This document shows, piece after piece, positions 44,340-55,057 of a stretch of DNA of 64,000 nt (position 1 is the first letter of the stretch; each line of letters begins with the position of its first letter). The notes under the pieces are model-generated. The model worked only from the letters and a program-made list of their open reading frames with translations. It was not told the DNA's origin and did not search any database. This DNA comes from Pseudomonadota bacterium. GTDB lineage: Bacteria; Pseudomonadota; Alphaproteobacteria; Rickettsiales; UBA6187. A program made the translations under genes and the position numbers. The stretch is from NCBI GenBank assembly GCA_027620075.1, contig JAQCEY010000001.1, positions 310,001 to 374,000 of the forward strand. The letters run 5' to 3'.

Positions 44340-44825
44340 TTAATCATCACTCTTTACCTTTAGTTTCTTAACCTTGTTTTCAGGCAATTCCTTTTTAGGG
44401 ATAGTAATAGTCAGAACGCCTTTTTTGAACTTGGCATCTGCCTTATTGCCGTCAACATTTTCAGGTAAAGTAAAACTTCGACTGAACGAACCGTAGGAAG
44501 ATTCCTTAATTATATAGCTATCGCCTTTTTCCTGATGTTCGTCTTTCTTTTCGCCCTTGATAGAAAGTGATTTTTCAGTTACTTCAATATCTATATCATC
44601 TTCAGCCAATCCCGCAAGCTCTGCCTTTACGATAATTTGCTTATCGTTTTCCACAACGTCAATATTGGGAATTAAACTGCTATATTCTTTTGCCGAAGTC
44701 GGCATGAAATCTTCATTAAACAGCCTGTTTATCTCGCTTTGCAGAGAAAAAAACGGGTCATATCCGCGTTTTTTAACCTGCAATGCACTCGGCTTGTTAA
44801 AACTGATTAAATTATTTAAACTCAT
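44340..44825 (-). CDS. Small heat-shock protein Hsp20
   Basis: This is a 161-aa alpha-crystallin chaperone. The N-terminus has KRGYDPFFSLQSEINRLFNEDF. The alpha-crystallin domain spans about 50-145, with VENDKQIIVKAELAGLAEDD, KSLSIKGEK, SYGSFSRSFTLPENVDGNKA and FKKGVLTITIPK. A C-terminal Lys-rich tail follows. Such proteins hold unfolded clients for refolding by DnaK/ClpB. The ATG has a strong AGGAGG. A possible heat-shock promoter is at 44891-44919. Confidence 0.95.
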   Translation of the reverse strand: MSLNNLISFNKPSALQVKKRGYDPFFSLQSEINRLFNEDFMPTSAKEYSSLIPNIDVVENDKQIIVKAELAGLAEDDIDIEVTEKSLSIKGEKKDEHQEKGDSYIIKESSYGSFSRSFTLPENVDGNKADAKFKKGVLTITIPKKELPENKVKKLKVKSDD

Positions 44826-44890
44826 GGCAAAACCTCCTTAAATCTTAATTACTTATAAAATCAAACAAGGCTGTACATCCTATATTATAG

Positions 44891-44919
44891 ATATGGAAAT
44901 TGAGTTGATTTTTGTCAAG
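44891..44919 (-). promoter_or_regulatory. Possible RpoH-type promoter of hsp20
   Basis: On the minus strand CTTGACA (44919-44913), 16 bases and CCATAT (44896-44891) approximate the heat-shock consensus CTTGAAA-N11-16-CCCATnT. The site lies about 65-95 bp upstream of the hsp20 ATG. The TTGACA could also serve housekeeping sigma with a TATAAT slightly further on. Confidence 0.4.
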
Positions 44920-45072
44920 ATGTCGGGAGAAAATTTTAAGCCGCAAGAATTCTATAGTAAATTTTAATTAAAAACTCACCTACTTAAGCAATCAAAAAGG
45001 GTGAAATGTCAACTTAACTTTACATCATAGACAACTTATGCTAAATTAACAAAAAGTTAATTTATTAAATAT

Positions 45073-46143
45073 ATGTGGTATAATATGTCATTTGATAAGG
45101 CAATCTCCGACCTAACTTGTGGAATTTTAACGGATATGAGTTCGTTTGTTGATAGTTTTAGCACGTTTTTCGATTACAATAATGAAAATTCAAACACCCC
45201 TAATACGGCATATAAGACTAACAAAACAGAATATTATAAAGACTCCGTTCCAATAGCAAAATACTCGGAATCCCCTGAACAAGTAAGAGGTATATACAGT
45301 GCCGCCGGTCAATTAGGGCTTTTAGGCTCTACACATACAAGTGAACGAATTGAGTACGGCAAAAAAAGTAGGTTTGAAAAATTGCTAAAAGCATCTGCTA
45401 AAAATGAAAAAATACCTAAAACACGTCGAGCATCAGAACATATCCGTAGTGAAATGATTGAGAAAAAGACTCCTTTCGAGCCAAAGCTTGATACTATCAC
45501 CGAAGAACTAACGCTTTTCGATAAAGATTCCAAAATCAGTAAAAAAGAAGACAGCTCTATAAAACAAGATGAACAAAAGAATTCTAGTCGCAAAGTTGGA
45601 AATAATAAAAATAGTAGCTTTTTTATGAAGTTAGAAAAGCTAAATAAAATAAGGAAAAAGGCTAATAAAGAGCTTGATAAAATAATCTCTAATGATGAAT
45701 TGCCATATGATGAGGCGATGTTTGAAGTTGAACAAAAATATCAGCCGCAAGCAGCAGAAATCTTTCCTGATATATTTAAAAAAGAAGACAAAACTTCCGA
45801 TAAGGATATCAATATCAACAAAAAAAGGGACGGATCTATAAAAAAAGTCACAGCCACACAAAGGGATAGAATTTTTGACGATATCGAACATGACGAGCTA
45901 AAAGAACACCTTGTTAACGATGCAAAAGAACAAATAAAACAAGATGAGCAAAAGAAGCAAACGGAATTTAGCCGCGAAGTTAGAAATAAGATATTTGACG
46001 ATTTCAATAAAGAAGATGAAATAGAATCTACTTTATCTAAAAACCAAAAGGCTGTAGACAAAGGAACCGATAAAAACGGTCATTCTTGGGTTTCATACGT
46101 AGATAAGAAGACCAACAAGAAGGGTACTTTATTCGAAATTTAA
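45073..46143 (+). CDS. Lys/Glu-rich hydrophilic protein of unknown function
   Basis: This protein of 356 aa (352 if it starts at the ATG at 45085) has no signal peptide or membrane segment. From about residue 90 it is extremely charged. It has imperfect internal repeats: KQDEQKNSSRKVGNNK and KQDEQKKQTEFSREVRNK, and QRDRIFDDIEHDE and VRNKIFDDFNKEDE. The N-terminus (SFDKAISDLTCGILTDMSSF) differs in character. AT-rich coding sequence, repeats and lack of homologues by eye would fit a lineage-specific secreted effector or structural protein, but nothing directly shows this. No ribosome site is evident. Confidence 0.6.
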   Translation: MWYNMSFDKAISDLTCGILTDMSSFVDSFSTFFDYNNENSNTPNTAYKTNKTEYYKDSVPIAKYSESPEQVRGIYSAAGQLGLLGSTHTSERIEYGKKSRFEKLLKASAKNEKIPKTRRASEHIRSEMIEKKTPFEPKLDTITEELTLFDKDSKISKKEDSSIKQDEQKNSSRKVGNNKNSSFFMKLEKLNKIRKKANKELDKIISNDELPYDEAMFEVEQKYQPQAAEIFPDIFKKEDKTSDKDININKKRDGSIKKVTATQRDRIFDDIEHDELKEHLVNDAKEQIKQDEQKKQTEFSREVRNKIFDDFNKEDEIESTLSKNQKAVDKGTDKNGHSWVSYVDKKTNKKGTLFEI

Positions 46144-46149
46144 TATAAC

Positions 46150-46250
46150 CGTCATTGTCAAACTTGGATACTATGGTCAAGCCATAGTATGACGAATTTT
46201 GTTTATACTCGTCATTCCGTACTTGATACGGGATTTAAGGAATTAGTAAG
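46150..46250. repeat. GTCAT-type palindromic repeat region
   Basis: This region contains ATACTATGG-TCAAG-CCATAGTAT (an inverted repeat) followed by TGACG and then GTCATTCCGTACTTGATACGGGAT. The second half recurs in inverted orientation at 53473-53496 (GGATTCCGTATCAAGTAC...ATGACG). It is a further member of the dispersed palindrome set. Confidence 0.6.
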
Positions 46251-46255
46251 AATTT

Positions 46256-47092
46256 TTAAGCCTTCTTTTTATCTCTTTTTTCAATTCCCTCTTTTACACT
46301 TTGAGGCAATTTTTCCTCATATATTTTGTTAAGCCTTTTTGGCTTACTTATCATTTCTTGTACTATTTCGTTAACTAGAACAAACAAAGTATGAGAAACA
46401 TCTAAATTATCCGATAAATCAATCTGACCGGGATGTACAGAATCATTACCAACAAACCTTACAACATCTAAAGCTTTTTGAACTCGATTATCCATTCCTC
46501 TATAAACTAAATCACCAATTTTTCCATTTAAAGTTTGACCCTTAGCATCAAGATCATCACACAACATTTCACAGCATAGACGCAATAATGCAGCAGATGC
46601 TCTAGGTGAACAATTATGAATTTCACGGGCTTCATTATAAATTACTTTTATCTTATCTGGCATGTCATCATTTGGAGGTTCTTCAACACACGAAGCAGGA
46701 ATAATTAACCTATCATGAACCCATAAAGCTGCCTTTTTACAGCTCAATTCCTGACAAACACTAAAAAATATGTTTTCAAAACTATAATTACACCGCCGCG
46801 AGTTTTTACTATCTAGACTTCTAAAACAAAAGTCTTCACCTTCAGCATTAATTGCTTTTTCCCTCAAATGCTTCAAGTCATCTTCTTCAAAAATTATCCC
46901 TCCATTATCTGAACTTTTAAAATCCTCAATCATTTTTTCCGTTTTCTTTAATGTAATAACATATGGAAGTCCATCATCAGTAGGTACTTCTTCACCATAG
47001 CAATCAAGCCATAATTGAGGTGCTTTAGTACCACAATGAGGGCAATGAAAAGATGTTTTGTCTACATTTGGAGCTGTATAATTTTTTTCCAT
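46256..47092 (-). CDS. DUF4145 domain protein with N-terminal zinc ribbon
   Basis: This is a 278-aa protein. A zinc-ribbon-like FHCPHCGTKAP lies at the N-terminus (a second Cys pair may be SLDSKNSRRCNYSF). The C-terminal half carries the DUF4145 signature: SPRASAALLRLCCEMLCDDL then LNGKIGDLVYRGMDNRVQKALDVVRFVGNDSVHPG-type sequence (residues about 190-222). DUF4145 is a HEPN-like helical domain found in restriction enzymes and defence-linked proteins and alone, often in mobile contexts. The gene starts 3 bp after the thiC stop. The odd pairing with thiC suggests insertion behind a housekeeping gene. Function unknown. Confidence 0.85.
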   Translation of the reverse strand: MEKNYTAPNVDKTSFHCPHCGTKAPQLWLDCYGEEVPTDDGLPYVITLKKTEKMIEDFKSSDNGGIIFEEDDLKHLREKAINAEGEDFCFRSLDSKNSRRCNYSFENIFFSVCQELSCKKAALWVHDRLIIPASCVEEPPNDDMPDKIKVIYNEAREIHNCSPRASAALLRLCCEMLCDDLDAKGQTLNGKIGDLVYRGMDNRVQKALDVVRFVGNDSVHPGQIDLSDNLDVSHTLFVLVNEIVQEMISKPKRLNKIYEEKLPQSVKEGIEKRDKKKA

Positions 47093-47095
47093 TTT

Positions 47096-48928
<1,833 letters not shown>

Positions 48929-49043
48929 TTAATTAAAAGCATAAAACCAAATACCACACTAAAGTGCTAAAGTAAACGCCATCTAAACAAAAAGGGCAAA
49001 AGGTGTTCACTAACTATAGAATTTGTCATACTGAATTCTTTTT

Positions 49044-49131
49044 CGTCATCGCCCGAGTTTTCTTTAGAAAACTATAGGGCGATCTTATGAAGATTACCCT
49101 ATAATTGCCTTTGGCAATTCGGGTAATGACG
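49044..49131. repeat. GTCATCGCCC palindromic element, copy 3
   Basis: CGTCATCGCCC...GGGCGATCTTATG is followed by a second hairpin, ATTACCC...GGGTAAT, ending GACG. The layout equals the 83-bp elements: left hairpin GTTTTC/GAAAAC, GATC spacer, right hairpin. The stem bases differ and are compensated, which indicates conserved structure. Confidence 0.8.
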
Positions 49132-49172
49132 TTGTTCTTATAGTACGATTAATTGAGTAATAACTTTTCTCA

Positions 49173-49565
49173 TTAATACAAACGAACCGCATCACCGCTT
49201 TTATTTTCTTTATAAATTTCGGCTTTAGAAACATCTATAGTTTGACCTGTTTTTTCAGATACTATCTTGGCGGCAAGTTCTTTTGTCAAACCTTCTTTAT
49301 CAACGTTTATAGGTTGCATTTTATCTACATCAAGAGAGCTTCGGTCGGAACCCGGAACGTAAATAGTACCGTTGCTAAAATCAACCGCAAATGCTATTAC
49401 ACCCGGTATTAAAAAGAACAGAAGCCCGATACCGTCAAGAACAACTACTCCCGCATCAAGCCGCCCTCCTTTTTGCCCCTTCCTTTCAGGATATAAAATA
49501 GTACCGCACGCCGTTAGATTAAGTAAAATAGCTGTTGCCAGCGATAATGATATAATTTTTTTCAT
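49173..49565 (-). CDS. YceK/YidQ-like lipoprotein
   Basis: This is a 130-aa protein. The ATG at 49565, with AAGGAT upstream, begins the lipoprotein signal MKKIISLSLATAILLNLTAC with a clear lipobox. An earlier frame start at 49682 is not supported. The block GTILYPERKGQKGGRLDAGV followed by VVLDGIGLLFFLIPGVIAFAVDF and NGTIYVPG recalls YceK/YidQ-type lipoproteins: a hydrophobic hairpin after the lipid anchor. A charged C-terminal part follows. Function unknown. Confidence 0.75.
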   Translation of the reverse strand: MKKIISLSLATAILLNLTACGTILYPERKGQKGGRLDAGVVVLDGIGLLFFLIPGVIAFAVDFSNGTIYVPGSDRSSLDVDKMQPINVDKEGLTKELAAKIVSEKTGQTIDVSKAEIYKENKSGDAVRLY

Positions 49566-49821
49566 GATAGAATATCCTTTGTTATATTTAGATATAACCG
49601 TTGATACTCCATATAAAGAAAGCTGTAAAGAACATACACATTTGCCATAAAATAAAATTAGCCTGAGCCGCTGCAAACTCAAGCTAATTCTACTTTATAA
49701 AAATTGCCTTTAACTTACTAATAAAACTAACATTTATTCCTTAATAAAAGGTTAACTAGACAATTTATCTTACATCACTTATATTAAGTTTTTGTTTAAC
49801 TTCAAGAACGGTGTTTTAGTT

Positions 49822-50049
49822 ATGGGTAAGTTATTAGACGAACTAAACAAACAGGCAAAAGAAGCCAAAAAGGAAAATAACGAAATAAAGAAAGAACTCG
49901 AAAAAATAAAACAATACCGTGATGATTTAAATAAAGAGATAGAGGAAAAACTATCTTTGAATTTACAATCCGTTTCCGATAAAATCGAAGCAAAAAAAGA
50001 AGAGCTACAAAAAGATTTAAAAGATTTGGAAAATAAAACAAAACACTAA
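49822..50049 (+). CDS. Small coiled-coil protein
   Basis: This is a 75-aa, highly charged protein that is nearly all coiled coil (LLDELNKQAKEAKKENNEIK, LEKIKQYRDDLNKEIEEKL and ELQKDLKDLENKTKH). The ATG at 49822 is preferred to a TTG at 49792. It precedes the MazG-like gene by 15 bp on the same strand and probably shares its transcript. No family was recognised. Confidence 0.6.
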   Translation: MGKLLDELNKQAKEAKKENNEIKKELEKIKQYRDDLNKEIEEKLSLNLQSVSDKIEAKKEELQKDLKDLENKTKH

Positions 50050-50064
50050 AGAAGGTATTTTATA

Positions 50065-50475
50065 ATGACATATGAAATCGTTGAAAAATCTACAGAATTC
50101 AGTCGTGATTTTGAAGTTGACCCTAAACTTGCCGAGGGCATTGACGAAAAAACACTTCTTGGAAAAACGCTAGACTTCTTAAACGAAGAAGTTGAAGAAA
50201 CAAAGAAAGCGGTAAGTGAGCATGACCTACCTGAAATAATTGACGGATTTGGCGATGTTGCGTTCATAGCCCTTAACGGTATTTATAAAACCTTCCGTTT
50301 TGAAGGTGACAATCATGAGTTAGCCAAAGAAAAGACCGTTGAAGTTATGAAAAGGATATGCGAGGCTAACCTTGGTAAAAAACAGCCTGACGGTACTATT
50401 AAATATGTAAACGGCAAAGTTCAAAAGCCACAAAGCTGGACTGCTCCATCATATGAGGATATGATAGCAGCATGA
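50065..50475 (+). CDS. MazG-like nucleotide pyrophosphohydrolase
   Basis: This is a 136-aa all-alpha NTP-PPase-like protein. LGKTLDFLNEEVEETKKAV gives the E-E-x-x-E metal motif, and EIIDGFGDVAFIALNGIYK gives the second helix with E-x3-D-x3-D. The tail GKVQKPQSWTAPSYEDM resembles HisE/phage MazG-like C-termini. Such enzymes hydrolyse NTPs or dNTPs to NMP and pyrophosphate and may cleanse non-canonical nucleotides. It has AAGG upstream of the ATG and overlaps the next gene by four bases. Confidence 0.8.
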   Translation: MTYEIVEKSTEFSRDFEVDPKLAEGIDEKTLLGKTLDFLNEEVEETKKAVSEHDLPEIIDGFGDVAFIALNGIYKTFRFEGDNHELAKEKTVEVMKRICEANLGKKQPDGTIKYVNGKVQKPQSWTAPSYEDMIAA

Positions 50476-50831
50476 AGATGTATGGAATAAAAAATTGCGA
50501 TACCATAAAAAAAGCCTGCAAATGGCTTGACAATAACGGTGTGAGCTTTGAGTTTCACGATTATAAAAAGCAGCCTCCGGCCGAAGAATTGCTTAGGCAA
50601 TGGTGTAAGGATATAGGAATAGATTTTCTTATAAACAAACGTGGAACTACATATAAGAAACTTTCCGAAGAACAAAAACAGAGCGTTAATAATGAAAGCT
50701 CGGCAATTAAAATAATGATTGAAAATCCTTCTATTATAAAAAGACCTATATTATATACAGGAAACAAATATATTGTAGGATTCAATGAAGAAGATTATAA
50801 AGAACTTACAAATAACCGCATCTTAGCATAG
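50472..50831 (+). CDS. ArsC/Spx-family protein (YffB-like)
   Basis: This is a 119-aa thioredoxin-fold protein. The N-terminus MKMYGIKNCDTIKKACKWLD carries the C-D-T motif of the YffB group (one Cys instead of C-x2-C). FHDYKKQPPAEELLRQWC and FLINKRGTTYKKLSEEQK follow, then MIENPSIIKRPILYTG with the cis-Pro region. YffB-type proteins may be glutathione-dependent thiol reductases rather than arsenate reductases. It overlaps the MazG-like gene (ATGA) and is followed by the BrkB gene. Confidence 0.88.
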   Translation: MKMYGIKNCDTIKKACKWLDNNGVSFEFHDYKKQPPAEELLRQWCKDIGIDFLINKRGTTYKKLSEEQKQSVNNESSAIKIMIENPSIIKRPILYTGNKYIVGFNEEDYKELTNNRILA

Positions 50832-50861
50832 TTTCAAAACCTGCAAAGTAAGTAATAAAAA

Positions 50862-51755
50862 ATGCTTTCAGTCAAACAAGTTTTTAAATGTTTTTATAAT
50901 GCAGCATACGATACGGTTAGACATGACGGCATTGAACATGCCGGCTATCTGGCATTTTTGGCATTATTGGCGCTATTTCCTTTTCTGGTTTTTTTTGTTG
51001 CTATTGCCGGATATATCGGTCAGTCGGATGTCGGTATAAAAATGATAGATCTAATACTGCAAAATGATTTGATTCCCGAAGAAATAATACCCGCACTAAA
51101 ACCACGGATACAGGAAATTGCGTCCGGCCCTCCGCAGGGGCTACTGACAATCGCGATAGTAGGCTCAATATGGACGGCATCATCAATGGTGGACGGATTG
51201 CGTACAATACTTAACCGTGCTTATAGGGTAAGCACACCTCCTGCATATATATGGCGTAGATTAATGAGCATCGGAGAATTCATAATACTAACGGCAGCAC
51301 TTATGATAGTTACTCTGCTTTTAATAATAGCTCCTAATATATGGTCTAACCTTCAAGAATCATTCCAGTTGAAGGAAATTACCGAGTTCCTTCATCTAAA
51401 AGGCTTCTCGGCAAGTCCTGCATGGGGGTATATCAGATATATCATAACTACTCTAACATTATTTTTAGTGGTAATAGCAGCTTATATAATACTACCCAAT
51501 ACCAAGCAGGGAGTTTTGTCTGTTTCATATGGAGCCGCTATCGTTATAATTTTCTGGTTTATAGCGGGAGCACTTTTCTCCAAGTATTTGAGTAATTTTG
51601 ATCAGGTAAACATTATATATGGCAGCTTGGGAGGAATAATAGCGTTCTTATTATTCTTCTATATAACGGCTATGATATTTATATTCGGAGCTGAATTTAA
51701 TTATCGTCTGCAAAAGGCAAGAGGTCATAAGATAGAAGAAAAAGAACATGCGTAA
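50862..51755 (+). CDS. YihY/BrkB-family inner membrane protein
   Basis: This is a 297-aa integral membrane protein with six or so helices. The hallmark N-terminal region is DTVRHDGIEHAGYLAFLALL then ALFPFLVFFVAIAGYIG. Later come IASGPPQGLLTIAIVGSIWTASSMVDGLRTILNRAYR-type sequence (residues about 85-121) and YGSLGGIIAFLLFFYITAMI followed by FIFGAEFNYRL near the C-terminus. The family was once called ribonuclease BN; its true role is unknown, possibly transport. It converges on the ankyrin gene with 1 bp between stops. Confidence 0.92.
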   Translation: MLSVKQVFKCFYNAAYDTVRHDGIEHAGYLAFLALLALFPFLVFFVAIAGYIGQSDVGIKMIDLILQNDLIPEEIIPALKPRIQEIASGPPQGLLTIAIVGSIWTASSMVDGLRTILNRAYRVSTPPAYIWRRLMSIGEFIILTAALMIVTLLLIIAPNIWSNLQESFQLKEITEFLHLKGFSASPAWGYIRYIITTLTLFLVVIAAYIILPNTKQGVLSVSYGAAIVIIFWFIAGALFSKYLSNFDQVNIIYGSLGGIIAFLLFFYITAMIFIFGAEFNYRLQKARGHKIEEKEHA

Positions 51756-51756
51756 A

Positions 51757-53304
51757 CTATTTAGCCCTGTCCGTTTTTTCTCCGTTTGTCGAATCTCTGT
51801 TTAATACATCAAGAGCCGCAGGCTGTCTTGGGCTGACACCTTCTGTTGATGAACTACGCAACCCCACCAATATTTGAGCGGCACTCCTAGCCTTTATAAT
51901 GTCGGAAACAATTCTTGAACCGACGTTAGCCTCCGAATCTGCCGTTGACGCTGTTCCGGTTCCCTTGCCGTTGCTTGAAGAATTACTCCCTAAACGGCTT
52001 CGTCCTGATACGGACTGAATATTATCACCCAAAAAGGTAACATCACTAATTTCTTCTGCTCCTCTTTTTCTACCACGCCCCTCTTCTTGTGTTTCAACTA
52101 TTTCTTCCGATTTTCCCTCTGCAATCTGCCTTGCTCCTCTCTGTGTAAGAAATAGCTTTAGTTCTTCAAGGTCTTTTTGGGTTTGCTCCGAAAGACTTTC
52201 CGATTTCTTACCGTAAACTATCTTGTCTATCTCCATTCTCAATCTTTGACCGCGTGACGGCTTCATAAACCCTGTGTTGTCAGCACCGATTAATTCATCT
52301 AAATGCTCATAATCTCCCTTAATATGTCCTTCTAGCCTCTTTTTTATTCTTAATGCGTTATCCGAACCGGCAATATTTTCACCCACATCAGAATTTAACT
52401 CTCTATCATTAACCGTTTTTAAAATAATACTTTCCAGCTTGGAGAACAAAACATCCGTATGTTTTTTATGTATTTCATCGGCTATTTCCGTACTGCCGGT
52501 TTCTCTAAAAACTTCTTCCGCTGTTTTTCCGTCTTGATTCTTTTTTGTGAAGATTTTTTCGTGATGTGACCCTACATGCTTCAAAAGCAATCCTATCATT
52601 TCCATTTTCAAATAATCTTTTTGTTGATTATCGGCTGAAACTTTAGAATCAGGCTCTTCTGCCGTTTCAAGTTCTTGTGATATTTTTACTATATGAAGTG
52701 CCGTATTACCCTCGTTATCACATTTATTTAAAGCCGCTCTTTTAGTTTTTTGATTACTAACCAACTCTTCTTTAGTTTTAGCTTTATCAAAAAAACTCAA
52801 AAATTCCTCAACAGCCTCCGATGAAGCACCTTCTACCCCTAAAGACAAAGGAGTATCATCATGACTTACTTCTTTTTGTATAGGATTTACTCCCGATTCC
52901 ATAAGAAATTTTACAGATTCGGGAGAATTACTTTTCATAGCATAATGAAGAAAGTTTTCATTATTACTATCTACACAATTAATAAGATTTTTTTTCTCAC
53001 TATCCGTTAACACAGCCAACGTGATGCCCAGCTCTTCTTGCATATTGTACATAACCAAAGCAGTGGCAATTACAGGTCTACCGAATGCATCAAACTCAGC
53101 CGTTAATAATTGTTTTTGGTAGTTTTCATCCAATTGCAAAAATTCGTTCAATTTAGCAAAGATTTGTTTAGCCATTTTGGTTTTATCTTCCGAGTTATAA
53201 TCGCTGTCATTATAAAGCTCTTCTAAATTATTCAGAAACTCATCTTCATTAAAAAATCCTTGCACCGGCAATTTACTCTCTTCATTTTCCGACTCATAAT
53301 TCAT
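51757..53304 (-). CDS. Cytoplasmic-type ankyrin-repeat protein
   Basis: This is a 515-aa hydrophilic protein without signal peptide or membrane segment. It starts at the ATG at 53304 (a GTG lies three codons earlier). Two or three ankyrin repeats are visible: DSNNENFLHYAMKSNSPESV followed by KFLMESGVNP, SHDDTPLSLGVEGASSEAVE, and KCDNEGNTALHIVKISQ. A charged helical middle and a Ser/Gly/Thr-rich low-complexity region (RSRLGSNSSSNGKGTGTAST) follow. The C-terminus is basic. The layout of ankyrin repeats plus a disordered tail resembles type IV effectors of intracellular alphaproteobacteria; this is inference. Confidence 0.75.
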   Translation of the reverse strand: MNYESENEESKLPVQGFFNEDEFLNNLEELYNDSDYNSEDKTKMAKQIFAKLNEFLQLDENYQKQLLTAEFDAFGRPVIATALVMYNMQEELGITLAVLTDSEKKNLINCVDSNNENFLHYAMKSNSPESVKFLMESGVNPIQKEVSHDDTPLSLGVEGASSEAVEEFLSFFDKAKTKEELVSNQKTKRAALNKCDNEGNTALHIVKISQELETAEEPDSKVSADNQQKDYLKMEMIGLLLKHVGSHHEKIFTKKNQDGKTAEEVFRETGSTEIADEIHKKHTDVLFSKLESIILKTVNDRELNSDVGENIAGSDNALRIKKRLEGHIKGDYEHLDELIGADNTGFMKPSRGQRLRMEIDKIVYGKKSESLSEQTQKDLEELKLFLTQRGARQIAEGKSEEIVETQEEGRGRKRGAEEISDVTFLGDNIQSVSGRSRLGSNSSSNGKGTGTASTADSEANVGSRIVSDIIKARSAAQILVGLRSSSTEGVSPRQPAALDVLNRDSTNGEKTDRAK

Positions 53305-53313
53305 ACGCACCAC

Positions 53314-53549
53314 ACAATAGTTAGTTTATTAACAATTACAAGTCGTTTCATATATCAACTTTAAAGTAAATTGGCTAGTAAAAACAATTTTATATTTACG
53401 TGCGTTTGAGAATGATTTACAAGCTGTTATTTGTTATAATGAATGTGTTTTGCACATGTTTATTATTTTCTTGGATTCCGTATCAAGTACAAAATGACGT
53501 AATTATAAGTATAGTATTTCTAAATTTTATTGATAACCACTCTTGAATT
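53314..53549. other. Intergenic region between ankyrin gene and pleD
   Basis: No coding frame is credible here. It holds the upstream region of the ankyrin gene and, at 53473-53496, a half-element (GGATTCCGTATCAAGTAC) matching the inverted unit at 46.2 kb. Together with the following 83-bp element it makes a repeat-rich spacer of about 350 bp. Confidence 0.5.
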
Positions 53550-53632
53550 TGTCATCCCCGACTTGTTCGGAGATCTTTTTGCCTTACAATAAGATCCCCT
53601 TATAATTTTCTACGAAAATTCAGGGGATGACA
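53550..53632. repeat. GTCATCCCC palindromic element, copy 4 (complete, inverted)
   Basis: This unit is 83 bp, running TGTCATCCCCGACTTGTTCGG to CAGGGGATGACA. Its reverse complement matches the copy at 35985-36067 along most of its length, including GAATTTTCGTAGAAAATTAT in the left hairpin and CCGAACAAGTCGGGGATGAC at the right end. It lies just downstream of the pleD stop. Confidence 0.9.
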
Positions 53633-53662
53633 ATTATCAATAAATTTTGGAAATACTATATT

Positions 53663-55042
53663 TTAAAGCGGTCTTTCGCTATATACGGCTACTTTATTAC
53701 GACCGGTGTTTTTGACATGATATAAAGCCTTATCCGCTCTTTCAACCACCTGTTCAACCTTATCATCGGGCGTTGACACGGCAAGACCTACACTGATGGT
53801 TTTTTTAATCTCTCCCGGCTCAACCGGTATTGAAAACGGGTAAGCCTCTATGACTTTTCTTATTCTTTCGCCCACAATAGAAGAGTTCTTCAAGTTCGTG
53901 CTTGGCATTACCACAACAAACTCTTCACCTCCGTATCTTGCCACCAAGTCCGAAGGTCTTACGCTTTTCATAATTCTGTCTGATAACTGCTTTAGAATCT
54001 CATCACCGCTTTGGTGACCGTATGTGTCGTTAACATGCTTAAAATGATCCATATCCAGTATCATTAATGATAACGGTTTTCCGTTTTCCTTAGACGATTC
54101 AAGCATTCTTTCAACATGCGTATCAAAATATCTTCTGTTATAAAGACCCGTTAAGCCGTCACGCACAGCCATTTCAAGGCTTTGCTGCTGGTTTGCCTGC
54201 AATGCATCTTGATATTTTTTACGCCTTACCTGAATCTTCACCCTTGCTATAACCTCATTAGAATCAATGGGGGTAACAAGATAGTCATTTACACCAAGGT
54301 CAAGTGCTTTCACCAACAATTCGGGTTTATCGTCTTCAATAATGATAAGTAAAGGTGTATTTCGTGTTTTATCCTGACTTCTAAGGTGTGTACATAAATT
54401 TATGCCGTCATCGCTGGAAAGCTGTGCACTAACCATAATAAGGTCAAAACTTTGTTCTTCAGACCTTCTTACCGCATCCGGCGGATTACCTATTACAATG
54501 GCATTAACATTAATTTCAGACAATTTTGTACTTATCTGCTGAGCCTGAGCCGCATCATCATCAATTATTAAAACATTAGAGCCGGCTAAGTTATTCTCAA
54601 TATCTCTTCTTGGATCTTCAGCACCAAGCTTTTCGCCCGTCTGGTCACGCAGCTTTAGCTCATCGGTCATGCTTTTGAGCCTTACCAACGAACGTATCCT
54701 TGCAAATAAAGCCAGATCGTTAATAGGTTTTGTCAAAAAGTCGTCCGCACCCGAATTAAGCCCCTGCACACGATCTTCAACGTCACTTAAAGCTGTTACC
54801 ATCACAACCGGTACATCGGAAGTTATAGGGTTTTTTTTCAGAATTCTACATGCCTCAAAACCGTCCATTTCAGGCATCATCACATCAAGCAATATAACAT
54901 CCGGAGGGTTTGCGATAGCTTTATCAATTGCCTCCTGACCGCTTTCGGCAGTATCTACATTATAGTAGCCGCCCTTTAACTTAGCTTCAAGAAGCCTTCG
55001 ATTGGGTAACAAATCGTCAACAACTAAAATTTTTGCCGCCAT
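53663..55042 (-). CDS. pleD: PleD response regulator diguanylate cyclase
   Basis: This is a 459-aa REC-REC-GGDEF protein. Receiver 1 has LVVDDLLPNRRLLEAKL, phospho-acceptor Asp53 in VILLDVMMPEMDG and a TKPINDLALFARI Lys. Receiver 2 (about 155-270) has LIIDDD but LIMVSAQLS where the acceptor Asp would be, so it is an adaptor, as in Caulobacter PleD. The GGDEF domain has DGLTGLYNRRYFDTH, DMDHFKHVNDTYGHQSGDE, an RPSD inhibitory site and an ARYGGEEF active site. It makes c-di-GMP at the pole during cell-cycle transitions. It follows divK by 15 bp. Confidence 0.97.
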   Translation of the reverse strand: MAAKILVVDDLLPNRRLLEAKLKGGYYNVDTAESGQEAIDKAIANPPDVILLDVMMPEMDGFEACRILKKNPITSDVPVVMVTALSDVEDRVQGLNSGADDFLTKPINDLALFARIRSLVRLKSMTDELKLRDQTGEKLGAEDPRRDIENNLAGSNVLIIDDDAAQAQQISTKLSEINVNAIVIGNPPDAVRRSEEQSFDLIMVSAQLSSDDGINLCTHLRSQDKTRNTPLLIIIEDDKPELLVKALDLGVNDYLVTPIDSNEVIARVKIQVRRKKYQDALQANQQQSLEMAVRDGLTGLYNRRYFDTHVERMLESSKENGKPLSLMILDMDHFKHVNDTYGHQSGDEILKQLSDRIMKSVRPSDLVARYGGEEFVVVMPSTNLKNSSIVGERIRKVIEAYPFSIPVEPGEIKKTISVGLAVSTPDDKVEQVVERADKALYHVKNTGRNKVAVYSERPL

Positions 55043-55057
55043 TAATCTTCCTGAAAA

